Positions 1 through 9,291 of a stretch of DNA of 64,000 nt are shown here, one piece after another (within the stretch, counting starts at the first letter, position 1; every line of letters begins with the position of its first letter). A program made the position numbers and the translations under genes. The notes under the pieces are model-generated. The model was not told the origin of the DNA, did no database searches, and saw only the letters and a list, made by a program, of their open reading frames with translations. This stretch comes from Propionibacteriaceae bacterium (GTDB lineage Bacteria > Actinomycetota > Actinomycetes > Propionibacteriales > Propionibacteriaceae), in NCBI GenBank assembly GCA_031262485.1, contig JAISHO010000005.1, positions 35,766-99,765 of the forward strand, written 5' to 3'.

Positions 1-39
1 TGCGACCGTCGCCGAACTACGATCGAAGGCGACGAGCGA

Positions 40-2262
40 TCACGCAGGGTTCACCGCGGTGAGTTCGATGAGGACGGCTTGCTCGGGCTGGATGAGGGGA
101 AGGCGCACACCGACGACGGCGAGGGCGCGTCCGGTCAGCTCCAGCGGCTCACCGTCCCACCAGGTCTTTTCCGCTCCGGGGGCGGTGTGGAAGATCGCTT
201 CTTCGGCGGCGTGCAGCGTCACCTCGTAGCGGGTGTCCGGGGAGAGCCCGGGGAGCGTGGCGACGCGGGCGGGGAAGGCGCCGGAGCTGGTGAGGGCGGT
301 GGCGACGATGAGGGCGTGCGATCTGTCCTCGGCGACGACTCCCTGAAGGTCGATCGCCTCGTCGGGGCTGGTCGGGTGGATGACGTCGCCCCGATGAGCG
401 AGAGCGCGGAACCGCTTGTGGAGGGCGATCCACTCGGTGAGTTCGGCCAGTTCGTCCGGGCTGTCCGAGGTGAGGTCCCATTCGACGCCGAGGTGGCCGA
501 ACAGCGCGGTCAACGCGCGCAGTGAGAGCGAGGCGGCGCGTCCGGTGGCGTGCGAGCGCGGCGAGCCGATGTGGCAGCCCATGAGCTCCCAGCCGATGAG
601 GAGGTTCGTGCCGCGTTGGATGCGGACTCGTTCCATCGGGTCGATCATGTCGGAGACCCACACGCGATCCGTGCGTTCAAGGATCTCGAGGTCGATCCGT
701 CCGCCGCCGCCGGAACAGGACTCGATCTCGACGGCGGGATGGCGAGCTTTGAGTTCGTCGATGAGACGGTAGAGGGCGAGGGTTTGCTCGTGGACGGCCG
801 GTAGCCGCACGTCGTGTTCTCCGCGTCGCGCCAATCGTCCGGGTTCGACGAGGTTCCGGTTGTGATCCCACTTGAGGTACGCGATGTCGTGTTGTGTGAG
901 GAGGGCGTCGAGCCGGTCGAGGATGTGGTCGAAGGCGTCAGGGTTCGTCAGATCGAGCACCTGTTGGTGGCGCGATTCGCGGGGCAGGCGCGGCTCGGGG
1001 CGAAGGATCCAATCCGGGTGGGCACGGGCCAGATCGGAGTCGAGGTTGATCATCTCCGGTTCGACCCAGAGCCCGAACTCCATCCCCAGCCCGGTGACAT
1101 GCTCGATGAGCGGATCGAGGCCGTCAGGCCACACCTCGTCGGAGACCACCCAGTCGCCCAAACCAGCGCTGTCGTCGCGACGACCGCCGAACCACCCGTC
1201 GTCGAGGACGAACCGTTCGAGACCGACGCTCGCCGCCTTGTCGGCCAGGGCTGTGAGACGGCCGAGGTCGTGGTTGAAATAGACCGCCTCCCAGGTGTTG
1301 AGGGTGACGGGCCTGGGCCGCGCCGGATGCTGGGGCCGGGAGCGCAACCAACGGTGGAAGCGCTGGGAGAGCACGTCGAGGCCGGCGCCGTAAGAGCCGT
1401 AGAACCACGGGGTGGTATAGGAGGCGCCAGAGGCGAGACGGACCTCGCCTGACTCAAGCAATTCCCCACCCATGAGACGGCCGGGTTGGTAGGGGCCGCG
1501 CTCCGCCACGGTGCGATGGTTGCCTGACCAAGCGGTGTGAACCCCCCAGGCCTGCCCAGTGCGATATTCGAACCCGGGTGTTCCCGCAGTCAGCACATAA
1601 GCGGTGTCGAAGCCGGTCGCGCCGCGTCGGTTGTCGCGCAGACGGGTTCCGTGGGTGAACTGGGTGCGTTGAGGGTCGCGTTCCCGGCTCCAATGGCCTG
1701 AGAAATCAAGCAATTCCGTCGCGGTTGCGGGGACGGGCCAGGCGAGGAGGAGCCCGCCTAGATCGTATGGTTCGGCTTCGGCGTCCGCCGTCGAGGTGAG
1801 GACGGCGCGCTGGCGGATCAATCCCTGCGCCGTCATCTCGATCGTCAGACGCAACCGAAGCTGAGCCGCCTCGTCGACGGCGTGGACGGTGAGCCGTTGG
1901 TCCGCCTCCGGTGCACCGCTCCTCTCCCATTCCGTCACGGTGAACGCGGTCGAGTAATGCCGCCCGGCCCGGGAGCCGGTCAACCCCGGTGTGCCGAGAT
2001 CCCCCTCGGACGTCTGAGGCAGGACGAAAAAATCGACGACGCCATCGACGGGGAAACCGCCCGCCTGCGGAATCAACGCGCGCCTCATCTGGGCGAGCTC
2101 GTCGTCGGTCGGTAGCGCCTCGCTCTTCAGATCACCGCCGTCCGGCGAGACTTCACCGGCGAGCGAGGCGCCCCAGTGGAGCACCCGGGGCAGACGGCCG
2201 TCCGTCAGATCAATGACAAGGGAGACACCGCTAGCGTGGAAATGGATGATTTCAGGCACCAT
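40..2262 (-). CDS. Alpha-galactosidase, GH36 family
   Basis: Cytoplasmic glycoside hydrolase expected to release terminal alpha-1,6-galactose from oligosaccharides such as raffinose or melibiose. About 740 residues with no signal peptide, the usual length of bacterial GH36 enzymes. Seen: the central TIM-barrel motifs KWDHNR (its Asp is the family nucleophile), SCSGGGGRIDLEIL, and WVSDMIDPMERVRIQRG, whose first Asp is the usual acid/base. An N-terminal beta-sandwich (residues ~1-300) and a C-terminal beta-domain flank the barrel. I chose ATG 2262 because AGGAGG lies just upstream; GTG at 2259 has better spacing and is equally possible, and a start further out at 2307 has no support. Divergent from the MFS gene at 2481, so the ~215 bp between them probably holds both promoters. 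Confidence 0.95.
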   Translation of the reverse strand: MVPEIIHFHASGVSLVIDLTDGRLPRVLHWGASLAGEVSPDGGDLKSEALPTDDELAQMRRALIPQAGGFPVDGVVDFFVLPQTSEGDLGTPGLTGSRAGRHYSTAFTVTEWERSGAPEADQRLTVHAVDEAAQLRLRLTIEMTAQGLIRQRAVLTSTADAEAEPYDLGGLLLAWPVPATATELLDFSGHWSRERDPQRTQFTHGTRLRDNRRGATGFDTAYVLTAGTPGFEYRTGQAWGVHTAWSGNHRTVAERGPYQPGRLMGGELLESGEVRLASGASYTTPWFYGSYGAGLDVLSQRFHRWLRSRPQHPARPRPVTLNTWEAVYFNHDLGRLTALADKAASVGLERFVLDDGWFGGRRDDSAGLGDWVVSDEVWPDGLDPLIEHVTGLGMEFGLWVEPEMINLDSDLARAHPDWILRPEPRLPRESRHQQVLDLTNPDAFDHILDRLDALLTQHDIAYLKWDHNRNLVEPGRLARRGEHDVRLPAVHEQTLALYRLIDELKARHPAVEIESCSGGGGRIDLEILERTDRVWVSDMIDPMERVRIQRGTNLLIGWELMGCHIGSPRSHATGRAASLSLRALTALFGHLGVEWDLTSDSPDELAELTEWIALHKRFRALAHRGDVIHPTSPDEAIDLQGVVAEDRSHALIVATALTSSGAFPARVATLPGLSPDTRYEVTLHAAEEAIFHTAPGAEKTWWDGEPLELTGRALAVVGVRLPLIQPEQAVLIELTAVNPA

Positions 2263-2480
2263 TGCCTCCTGATACGACGAAATGACTCGTTGACAAGGGT
2301 AAGGCAAACCGGAATAGACAACGGTGAGCGCCTGCGAAATTTCTCGCGAACCCGTCCCGTCCGTCTCAATCCTCTCGGGAGAATGATTTCGTTCTGATTT
2401 TCGTGGCGGTTAACCAGGTAAATTAATGGAGGGGGCGCGGGCACTCGTCGCCCTCTCCGCCGACCTGTCGAAGGAATCCC

Positions 2481-3896
2481 ATGCGCGCCTACCTCGAGGT
2501 GTTGCGGACGCCGCACGCGTGGCCGTTCAGCGCCGCTGGAGTGATCGCGCGCTTCCCCCACGCCATGTTGGGCATCTCGATGACGCTCATGATCCAGGGG
2601 ATCTACGGGCGCTACGCCATCGCCGGCATGGTCTCGGCTGTCTTCACCATCAGCATGGCCGTCGGCGCGCCGCTCGTCGCCCGCTTGATCGACACGCTCG
2701 GCCAGCGGATCGTCGGCCGGGCGCTCATCGTCTTTGGCTCGCTCTCCTTGGCCGCGTTGGTCGCCTTGACGTTGCTACGGGTGCCGCCGGTGCTGCTCTG
2801 CCTGCCGGCCATCGGCGTCGGGGTCACCTCGCTTCCCGTCGCCGCGATGTGCCGGGCGCGCTGGAGCTACCTCCTGCGCGACAAACCATGGATGGTCACC
2901 CGGGCGTTCTCCTGGGAATCCGTCATCGACGACGTCTCCTTCGTCCTCGCGCCTTCGATCGGCACGGCCCTTGCCACGGCCGTCCACCCGATCGGTGGGG
3001 TCGTGTGCGTCATCGTCCTCCTCATCGGCGGCGGGTCGATCTTCCTCGCCCAACGCGCCTCCGAACCCCTCACCGCCCGCCAAGAGGCTGAGGCGGCTCA
3101 AGCAGGTGAATCGACCCCGAGCTCCGCGCGGGTCGATCTCGTGGCATCCGGGGATCCGGACCTTGCGGCGACCACTCTCGCCGACGGCGGATCGATAGCG
3201 ACGAATTCCCCCGCCGCCCCATCGGATGAGGCTGGGTCCTCGGCATCCCCCGGCGCGAACGCGGACGCGACGCCCCGTGGCGCCACCGCCCCAGCGACGG
3301 GCGGACGACTCGTCATCCTCAACCCGGCGGTCGCCCTCGTCTGCTGCGTCCTCTTCTCCGCCGGCCTCATCTTCGGGGCGAACAACCTCTCGGTCGTCGC
3401 GTTCTGCGAGCTGCATGGCATGAAGTGGTTCTCGTCGATCCTCCTCGGCGTCGGCTCACTCGCCTCGATGACGGGCGCTCTCCTCTACGGCGCCTACTCC
3501 TGGCGCATCCCCCTGTGGAAGCGTTTCCTGATTTTCGTCCTCTGTTTCGCCTTCTTCGGGATGCTCTTCCCCTTGTCGAACAGCGTGCTCGTCCTCTTCA
3601 TCATCAACTTCTTCTTCGGCGCGACCGTCTCCCCGACCTTCATCAACGGCAACATGATCGTCCAGCAGATCGTGCCGCCGCACCAGTTGACCGAGGGCCT
3701 CACCTGGATTGGCACCATGGTCAACGTCGGCATGTCCGTCGGCTCGCTTGTCGCCGGCTCACTCATCGACCAGTTCGGCGCCCACGCCGGGTTCTACGTC
3801 GTCGCCGCAGCGGGTTTGCTCGGCGGAGTCACCGTGCTCTGCGCGACGCCGACGCTGCGCAAAGCGTTGCCGGAGGACGCCAGCGTCCTGCGGTGA
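2481..3896 (+). CDS. MFS transporter, 12 TM with long central loop
   Basis: Membrane transporter of the major facilitator superfamily, 471 residues. Hydrophobic segments fall in two blocks of six. Between them (residues ~200-275) is a low-complexity Ser/Ala/Pro/Gly-rich cytoplasmic loop, longer than in most MFS proteins. An AAGGA ribosome site precedes ATG 2481. Divergence from the alpha-galactosidase suggests sugar efflux or uptake, but the sequence shows no substrate. An arabinose- or drug-efflux type is equally possible. Confidence 0.85.
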   Translation: MRAYLEVLRTPHAWPFSAAGVIARFPHAMLGISMTLMIQGIYGRYAIAGMVSAVFTISMAVGAPLVARLIDTLGQRIVGRALIVFGSLSLAALVALTLLRVPPVLLCLPAIGVGVTSLPVAAMCRARWSYLLRDKPWMVTRAFSWESVIDDVSFVLAPSIGTALATAVHPIGGVVCVIVLLIGGGSIFLAQRASEPLTARQEAEAAQAGESTPSSARVDLVASGDPDLAATTLADGGSIATNSPAAPSDEAGSSASPGANADATPRGATAPATGGRLVILNPAVALVCCVLFSAGLIFGANNLSVVAFCELHGMKWFSSILLGVGSLASMTGALLYGAYSWRIPLWKRFLIFVLCFAFFGMLFPLSNSVLVLFIINFFFGATVSPTFINGNMIVQQIVPPHQLTEGLTWIGTMVNVGMSVGSLVAGSLIDQFGAHAGFYVVAAAGLLGGVTVLCATPTLRKALPEDASVLR

Positions 3897-3954
3897 CCGC
3901 GCCGCATATGCCGAGCAAAGAGCGCCACCAGGCATTCTGAAAAGGAAATTACCT

Positions 3955-4315
3955 ATGGGTGATGAATTCGTGGAAGACGTTATCTATCCTCCCACTAGCG
4001 AAGAGATTGAGGATTTGAAATCGCACAATATTGGACTGGCGATTCGGTTTGCCTCGAAACTGGGGCGCCCCCTCTCCGATTGGGAATACGATATGTTCAA
4101 AAGAACGCCACCAGATCAACCGCATTCCTTGGTTGTACTACCAGGCGGTGGCCTCGGAATTTCAGGATGAGAAGGATCCCGCTCGCGCGACAAGTTTTTT
4201 CACTTCTCGTCTAGCCCATGCCGATAAAAGCGCCTTGTTGCTCTTCGTCTCCTCAGGGAAAATATTCCTCCTCGGGATGATAATGGGAGGGCTGACTGGC
4301 GATAAATTTCCATGA
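3955..4315 (+). pseudogene. Small protein gene with a one-base frameshift in an A-run
   Basis: ATG 3955 follows AAAGGAA and opens a charged, protein-like reading (MGDEFVEDVIYPPTSEE...) that turns into unlikely sequence and stops at 4170. The +1 frame from about 4103 continues plausibly (KERHQINRIPWLYYQAVASE...) to a stop at 4315. Removing one A from AAAA (4099-4102) joins the two into ~119 residues. It is therefore either a decayed gene or a sequencing error. No family recognised. The 3' part overlaps the converging Fic gene. Base composition is AT-richer than the surroundings. Confidence 0.5.
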
Positions 4316-5541
4316 TCTTCGCGAATCTCAACAATATTGAAATTTAGTGGTAACTGGCCTGTCGAAGAATAGATTATATAGATTGCCGACACTGGGGTTT
4401 CAGGATTATTCACGGATCGGATAATGGCGCGAAACCCCGACAGGGGCGTGATTGTTTCTAGGTAGTTCCTAGGGTTGAGGTAGGGGCTGCGGTCTTCAAG
4501 GGTTTCAAATCGAGATTTGAGGATTAATCTAGGGTGGCATTCATCAAAATGAGTAGATGCTAAGATGAAATGATGAAGGCAGAGAGTCAGGAGCCTGGAG
4601 AGGCTGGGTAGATATCTCTTGTCTTCCGTTGTCTCAAATAGACTTCGTTTTACAGTGGACTCATGTTCGATGGCGTCTTCGAGTGATACGAAGATATTTC
4701 CTGCGGTGTCGATGGTGCGTTCTTCAATGAAGGTGAGGAAAGTAGTGAAAACACCATCGTCCGCAGCCTCCAGCGCATCGATGTAGTCGTCGCGCTGATC
4801 AGCATAAATGACGAGGGGGACCCCAGGCCTCCGATAAAGGAAAACACTGGCGAGCGCCCTTGCGACACGCCCATTCCCATCGGCGAACGGATGGATGCAG
4901 ACGTAGGCGTAATGCGCATAAGCGGCTTGGATCACCGGGTGAGCTTTATGGAAATCGTCGCCACGGAGCTGGTCGATGAGCCGGTTCATCTCCGATTCGA
5001 CCATGTCGGGCGGCGCGTAATGGTGGATCCGTCCCGTTGAGAGGTTCGTCGGGTTATTGGGATAGTGCTTGTATTCACCCAAAGGGAGGGGCTGTTGCTG
5101 TTCACCGACGGCCGTATGAACGGTATAGGTCTCTTGGTGTCGGCACATGACGGCGTGGAGTTCCCTTATCCATGCCTGGGTGATCGGACGATGCTCCGTC
5201 ACGGCGTCAAGGACGTAGTCGTAGGCTTCGAGCGCATCTTCGATCGAGCGTCTCGTCTTCTCACCTTTGAGGGCGAGCGCGTTCTCCCAGTGGGCGGTCT
5301 GAGTGGCGATCGTCTTCGTGAATCCCCGGTCTGTTTGGTAGAGCCCCTCGAGCGCTCCGGTGTCGACTGCGGCGTAACGCGTCGCGACTGTGAGTGCTCG
5401 TTCCAGTGATTTGGGTGTCGCACGTTTCCGCGCCTCGTCGAGCATGCTCTCGTACTGATCAATGGTCGCGGAGTCGAACCCCGAGGTGTCCCATTCGGGG
5501 AAGCCCGGGAAGGGAACATAGTGATCGACCTCAGTTGCCAT
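4162..5541 (-). CDS. Fic/DOC family protein, class II
   Basis: Probable adenylyltransferase (AMPylator) of 459 residues. The catalytic loop HPFADGNGRVAR matches the Fic consensus HPFx(D/E)GNGRxxR, where His is the general base. TGALEG in the N-terminal helical part (residues ~64-69) fits the inhibitory helix (S/T)xxxE(G/N), which marks a class II, self-inhibited Fic protein. The C-terminal ~130 residues are AT-richer and not recognised. ATG 5541 is the natural start. One of three Fic genes in the window, and not visibly paired with a FicA-type antitoxin. It converges on the small frameshifted gene at 3955. Confidence 0.92.
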   Translation of the reverse strand: MATEVDHYVPFPGFPEWDTSGFDSATIDQYESMLDEARKRATPKSLERALTVATRYAAVDTGALEGLYQTDRGFTKTIATQTAHWENALALKGEKTRRSIEDALEAYDYVLDAVTEHRPITQAWIRELHAVMCRHQETYTVHTAVGEQQQPLPLGEYKHYPNNPTNLSTGRIHHYAPPDMVESEMNRLIDQLRGDDFHKAHPVIQAAYAHYAYVCIHPFADGNGRVARALASVFLYRRPGVPLVIYADQRDDYIDALEAADDGVFTTFLTFIEERTIDTAGNIFVSLEDAIEHESTVKRSLFETTEDKRYLPSLSRLLTLCLHHFILASTHFDECHPRLILKSRFETLEDRSPYLNPRNYLETITPLSGFRAIIRSVNNPETPVSAIYIIYSSTGQLPLNFNIVEIREDHGNLSPVSPPIIIPRRNIFPEETKSNKALLSAWARREVKKLVARAGSFSS

Positions 5542-5593
5542 ACATTCATCATAGAGAGGTCACATATCAGCGTTGAGAGGCGGTGCGGTGGTG

Positions 5594-5884
5594 ATGATGT
5601 CGACAGGGCCAGTGAGAAGGTCGTCGCAGGGAGCCATGAGAACGGTGGGCGCGATTATCGTGGCGATACTATCCATTGCCTTCGGAGTCCTCGCCCTCGG
5701 CGCCGTCATTATTGGCGTGGTCATACTCACTGACTCTGAGACGGGCATGGGCGTCGGATTCCTGATCTCGGGAATAGTGTTCGGCGTCTCATCGTGGCTG
5801 CTGTATAGGCTGACGAAGCGACTCTCTCCCACTGTCGCCTCATTCGCCGAGGCGGCCATAGAGGACTACGGGAGACTGCCCTAA
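5594..5884 (+). CDS. Small two-TM membrane protein
   Basis: About 96 residues with two hydrophobic segments (VGAIIVAILSIAFGVLALGA and a second around MGVGFLISGIVFGVSSWLLY). No family recognised. ATG 5594, ATG 5597 and ATG 5636 are all possible starts. The last has AGGGAG close by and would give an 82-residue protein starting right at the first TM. Divergent from the Fic gene and monocistronic. Confidence 0.5.
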   Translation: MMSTGPVRRSSQGAMRTVGAIIVAILSIAFGVLALGAVIIGVVILTDSETGMGVGFLISGIVFGVSSWLLYRLTKRLSPTVASFAEAAIEDYGRLP

Positions 5885-5948
5885 TTTTTCCCGTGAAGGA
5901 GCAATCGTCGATCTTTGAGAACGGCTCTTCCGCCGTCACAATGGACAG

Positions 5949-7286
5949 ATGAAGCTCTCCCGAGACGAGATCATCGCGTGGCGCTGCTACGTGCAAGGGC
6001 TGTGCGCCGAGCCGGACGATCTCGCGCCCGTCGAGGTCGTGGGGCGGATGGCGGCGATGCAGGCGCAAAAGCTGCCGGATTCCATGTGGGGGATCGGTGT
6101 CCGGTCGCGGGCCACAAGGGATGATCTGGAGCGGCGGATCTCCGAAGGGCGCGAGTTGGCTCGGGGCTGGCCGATGCGTGGAACTCTCCATCTCATGGTC
6201 CCGGGCGACGTCCGCTGGCTTCACGCCGCGACGGCCCGGGGGCAGTTCGGCGCCGACCACTTCAAGGGCTCCGGCATCGCCGATGTCGCCGAGGAGGCCT
6301 GTGCGGAGATCGTCGGGTTCATCCGGGAACGGGGAAGCGCTTCCTTGCCTCAACTCAAGGAACACCTGAAGGAGCGTGGAATCGATTTCGCGATCGGCCA
6401 TCTTCGAAGCCTCGTCTACTACTTGACGAGGACGGATCAGCTCATTCTCGGTCCGATCAACGACCGCGGGAATAGCCAGGATCTCGTCCTCGCCGACGAA
6501 TGGTTTCCCGATTCCACCTCCCAGCACCAGCCGGACGAGTGGGGCATCGTCGTCGACGCCGCCAGCGGCGAAGAGAAAGACGCCGAAGCGGCCCGCGTCC
6601 GGCTCGTCCTGCGGTACCTCCGTGGCCATGGCCCGGCGACAGACAAGGACATGGCTTGGTGGTCGGGGTTGCCGGTGACGGTGATCCGGGCGGCGCTCCA
6701 GCGGGCTCAGGCGCTTCTCGACGAGCGTTCCGGCGTCTGCGGTGCGGGCACCATGAACGTTGCCGACGCAGGTAATGCGGTGGCGCCCGACAACGTAGAG
6801 AACGGGAATGCGAACGTCGGGTCGATCAGTGACGAGGGAACGGAACAAGCGGGCCTCTCCCCGGAGCGTCTCGTCCAAGCTGAGGGCCCCAACGGCGAAG
6901 CGTTCTGGATGCTTCTCGGGGCATCGCCCTCGTCCCCGCCGACGCCGCCCGCCCCGCCCAAGCTCATGCTCCTGCCGTCGTTCGACGAGTATCTCCTCGG
7001 TTACGCGGACCGTTCCCACGTCCTCCCCGACGAGCACGCCCGAGCCATCGACCCGCTCCGCAACGGTTCCTTTAAGCCCGTCGTTGTCGCCGACGGCCAC
7101 TGCGTCGGCACCTGGACCTTCCCGACCCGTGCCCGCCTCTCCGGCAAGGCGCCCCTGGCAATCGACGTCACCCCCTTTGACGCGAAATCATCTCGCCGCA
7201 TCGGAAAACGAGCTTTACACAAGGCGGCTCTCCGCGTGGCGGCCCACGTCGGCAGGACAGAGGTGATCTCGCAGATCGTCAGGTGA
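5949..7286 (+). CDS. Winged-helix protein of the HTH_42 (AlkX/AlkZ-like) family
   Basis: 445 residues resembling the HTH_42 superfamily (PF06224), whose characterised members AlkZ and AlkX are DNA glycosylases for bulky alkyl or crosslinked bases. Seen: VGRMAAMQAQKL near residue 35, where QAQ fits the Q-x-Q catalytic motif of AlkZ-type proteins, and the family-typical WPMRGTLHLM near residue 76. Residues ~255-310 are low-complexity and look like an insert. The 3-methyladenine glycosylase 300 bp downstream acts on similar lesions, which fits a repair role, but many family members have no known activity. Confidence 0.75.
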   Translation: MKLSRDEIIAWRCYVQGLCAEPDDLAPVEVVGRMAAMQAQKLPDSMWGIGVRSRATRDDLERRISEGRELARGWPMRGTLHLMVPGDVRWLHAATARGQFGADHFKGSGIADVAEEACAEIVGFIRERGSASLPQLKEHLKERGIDFAIGHLRSLVYYLTRTDQLILGPINDRGNSQDLVLADEWFPDSTSQHQPDEWGIVVDAASGEEKDAEAARVRLVLRYLRGHGPATDKDMAWWSGLPVTVIRAALQRAQALLDERSGVCGAGTMNVADAGNAVAPDNVENGNANVGSISDEGTEQAGLSPERLVQAEGPNGEAFWMLLGASPSSPPTPPAPPKLMLLPSFDEYLLGYADRSHVLPDEHARAIDPLRNGSFKPVVVADGHCVGTWTFPTRARLSGKAPLAIDVTPFDAKSSRRIGKRALHKAALRVAAHVGRTEVISQIVR

Positions 7287-7352
7287 AAAGGAGACCGGCA
7301 CGAAATCGCGATGACGTGATGTAATCACCCCAGATTGCCTTGAAAGGAAGAA

Positions 7353-7568
7353 ATGGAAAATTCGTTCCGACCGGAGAATCTCCTCGTAGTTGCAGCCGTC
7401 GAAGGATATTCCCGGCGGCATCACATTCACGCGCGGGAGACGATCAGGCTTTTCGATAGCAAAGATATCTTCCGGAAAATTAGGGAAAATAGTGCCGCCC
7501 TCTGCACTCAGAGTCTTGAAGAGAGCATCGATTTCGCCGAGGATGTGCTTGCTCGTCATTCAATGTGA
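7353..7568 (+). CDS. DUF3791-like small protein
   Basis: 71 residues preceded by GAAAGGAAG. The pattern (aromatic/hydrophobic start, ETIRLFDSKDIFRKI, a Cys/His-containing middle, then an acidic SIDFAEDVLA helix) resembles DUF3791 proteins, where a substrate-like helix is followed by xxLFxxxxIxxxIxxN...IxEFDxxL. DUF3791 genes often neighbour DUF3990 genes in suspected toxin-antitoxin loci, but no DUF3990 partner is seen here. The 18-bp gap to the glycosylase gene suggests cotranscription. Confidence 0.55.
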   Translation: MENSFRPENLLVVAAVEGYSRRHHIHARETIRLFDSKDIFRKIRENSAALCTQSLEESIDFAEDVLARHSM

Positions 7569-7586
7569 GATGGTGATTCTTCAACA

Positions 7587-8168
7587 ATGATCGATTTGTC
7601 CCGACCTGTCCTTGAGATCGCACAGGCACTTTTGGGAACTGTCATCCGTGTCGGCCCGGTTGCGATCCGGCTCACTGAGGTCGAGGCCTATGCCGGTTCT
7701 GATGACGAGGCTGCTCATTCCTACGGCGGCCTGCGGCCGTCGACGAAAGACCTTTTCGGACCCCCGGGAACGTTGTACTGCTACCTGTCGTATGGCATTC
7801 ACATCTGCGGCAATATCGTGTGTGGACCGGGCGACGGTTCGGCTGTGCTCTTACGCGCTGGGGAAGTTGTCGATGGGATTGATGTCGCGCGTGCTCGCCG
7901 TCATGGTGCCCGCGATCATGCTCTCGCTAGGGGCCCCGGTTGCTTCGGCCAGGCGATGGGATGGACCCGCGCTTCCTCCGGCGGAACTCTTGGCGATGAT
8001 TATGAACTCATCGGTACGGATAATCCTTTGTATCCCGGTGCTGTCCGGAGTGGGCCCCGGGTCGGCATTTCCGTCGCTGAGGATTTACCGTGGCGTTTCT
8101 GGATCGCTGGCGATCCCACTGTTTCCCACTATCGCCGCAGTCCTCGTGCGCCGAAGTCGAGGAGCTAG
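7587..8168 (+). CDS. DNA-3-methyladenine glycosylase (AAG/MPG family)
   Basis: Base-excision repair enzyme that removes alkylated purines such as 3-methyladenine. 193 residues, the normal size of bacterial AAG-fold enzymes. Seen: LTEVEAYAG with the catalytic Glu, the FGPPGTLYCYLSYGIH block that forms the DNA-intercalating and active-site region, SAVLLRAGE, ARGPGCFGQAMG, and the terminal GPRVGIS...WRFW typical of the family. ATG 7587 gives the expected N-terminus. Its neighbour at 5949 may also act on alkylated bases. Confidence 0.93.
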   Translation: MIDLSRPVLEIAQALLGTVIRVGPVAIRLTEVEAYAGSDDEAAHSYGGLRPSTKDLFGPPGTLYCYLSYGIHICGNIVCGPGDGSAVLLRAGEVVDGIDVARARRHGARDHALARGPGCFGQAMGWTRASSGGTLGDDYELIGTDNPLYPGAVRSGPRVGISVAEDLPWRFWIAGDPTVSHYRRSPRAPKSRS

Positions 8169-8268
8169 GATCTGCCTCCTCTCAATGCGGTTTGTCTGGA
8201 GGCAGCAACGAACCGATTGATTGGAATAACGACGATGCCCTAACGGGCTTTGGTGAATGGCGGAATAG

Positions 8269-9051
8269 CTACGAGTGGTTCTCCGCCAGGAACGGATCGA
8301 CTAAAGCATAGTAAGCGTCCGGATTATCGCGGCGGACGGTGTGGCCGGCGTCGGGGATCTTGTAGATCTGCACGAGCGGGTTCGTCACCTCGTCTTCGGT
8401 GGGGCCCATGTCGACGGGGCCGTGGAGGGGTTGGACGAGGAGTGTGGGGATCGTCAGCCGGTTGAAGATCTTCTTCCAGCTTTGGTTTTTGGGGATGGAG
8501 TGGACGATCATGCGCCGGTCGACTTGGTGTTTCGCTTCGATCCAGGCGTAGAGGCCCTCGTCGTCCCAGCCCATGGAGCGGCCCAGTTCGTGGCGGGCGG
8601 CGACCCCTTCTTCGGTGTCGAGTTCCTCGAGGAGGGCGACGTTGTCGGCGGCGAATTTCAGTTTGATGGCCGACATGTTGTACCGCGGCATCGACGGGTC
8701 CTCCATGACGAGGGCTTTGATGAGGCCGGGGTGGGCGTCCTCGGCGAAGATCGCCAAGGTGGAGCCGAGGGAGTGTGAGACGACGACGGGTGGCGTGTCG
8801 AACGAGCGTAAGAGCTTGTCGACGTCGGCCGTCATGATCTCGATCGTGTGGCGCAGTTCGTCGTCGGCGAAACGCGGCGAATCGCCGTGGCCGCGCAGAT
8901 CAGGGGCGACGATGTGCCAGGAATCGCCCCAATGGTCGACCGCGTCGGGCCACGCGCTGCCGGAATCCGTCAACCCATGAAGAAACAACAATGTCGGCGC
9001 ATCGTCGGCACCGTATTCATGTATGACGAGATCCCCTGGCATGACGGTCAT
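8269..9051 (-). CDS. Alpha/beta hydrolase
   Basis: 260 residues with the alpha/beta-hydrolase fold order: oxyanion LFLHGLTDSG, strand and turn APDLRGHGDS, nucleophile elbow VVSHSLGST (the G-x-S-x-G elbow has Ser in the first place), and a late GHTV supplying the catalytic His in IPDAGHTVRRDNP. No signal peptide. Substrate cannot be told. ATG 9042 is an alternative start three codons in. Converges on the glycosylase gene. Confidence 0.85.
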   Translation of the reverse strand: MTVMPGDLVIHEYGADDAPTLLFLHGLTDSGSAWPDAVDHWGDSWHIVAPDLRGHGDSPRFADDELRHTIEIMTADVDKLLRSFDTPPVVVSHSLGSTLAIFAEDAHPGLIKALVMEDPSMPRYNMSAIKLKFAADNVALLEELDTEEGVAARHELGRSMGWDDEGLYAWIEAKHQVDRRMIVHSIPKNQSWKKIFNRLTIPTLLVQPLHGPVDMGPTEDEVTNPLVQIYKIPDAGHTVRRDNPDAYYALVDPFLAENHS

Positions 9052-9187
9052 CCTACCGTCCCCACCACAGATTCTCAGCCCCTTGAGGAAGACGGTTGAG
9101 AGCGACGATTTTGCCGTTTGGCAAGGTATTTCTCTCTAATCTTCGGGGTGAATGGGACTCGGTTCGGCGAAGCGGGCCCACGGCGGC

Positions 9188-9219
9188 CCGGGGGCCACCC
9201 TGTGAGAGGTGGCCCCCGG
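9188..9219. terminator. Strong GC hairpin between genes
   Basis: A perfect 12-bp inverted repeat, CCGGGGGCCACC / GGTGGCCCCCGG, with an 8-nt loop. It lies 70 bp past the stop of the GH43 gene and probably ends its transcript; there is no clear U-run on that side. Confidence 0.6.
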
Positions 9220-9291
9220 TGAAAGGGTGGCGCCGTGGAGAGGGCGCCAGGTGGACGAGCCCGTGGAGCAGAGCGCGTCCGGGTGAGTCGT

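Noticed and set aside
5727..7100. Long minus-strand reading frame opposite the winged-helix gene
   Set aside because: Antisense of a well-supported gene, composition typical of GC-rich shadow frames, no ribosome site or family motif.
7215..7559. 114-codon minus-strand frame opposite the DUF3791-like gene
   Set aside because: Plus strand has a good ribosome site and family pattern; the minus frame also overlaps the 3' end of another gene.
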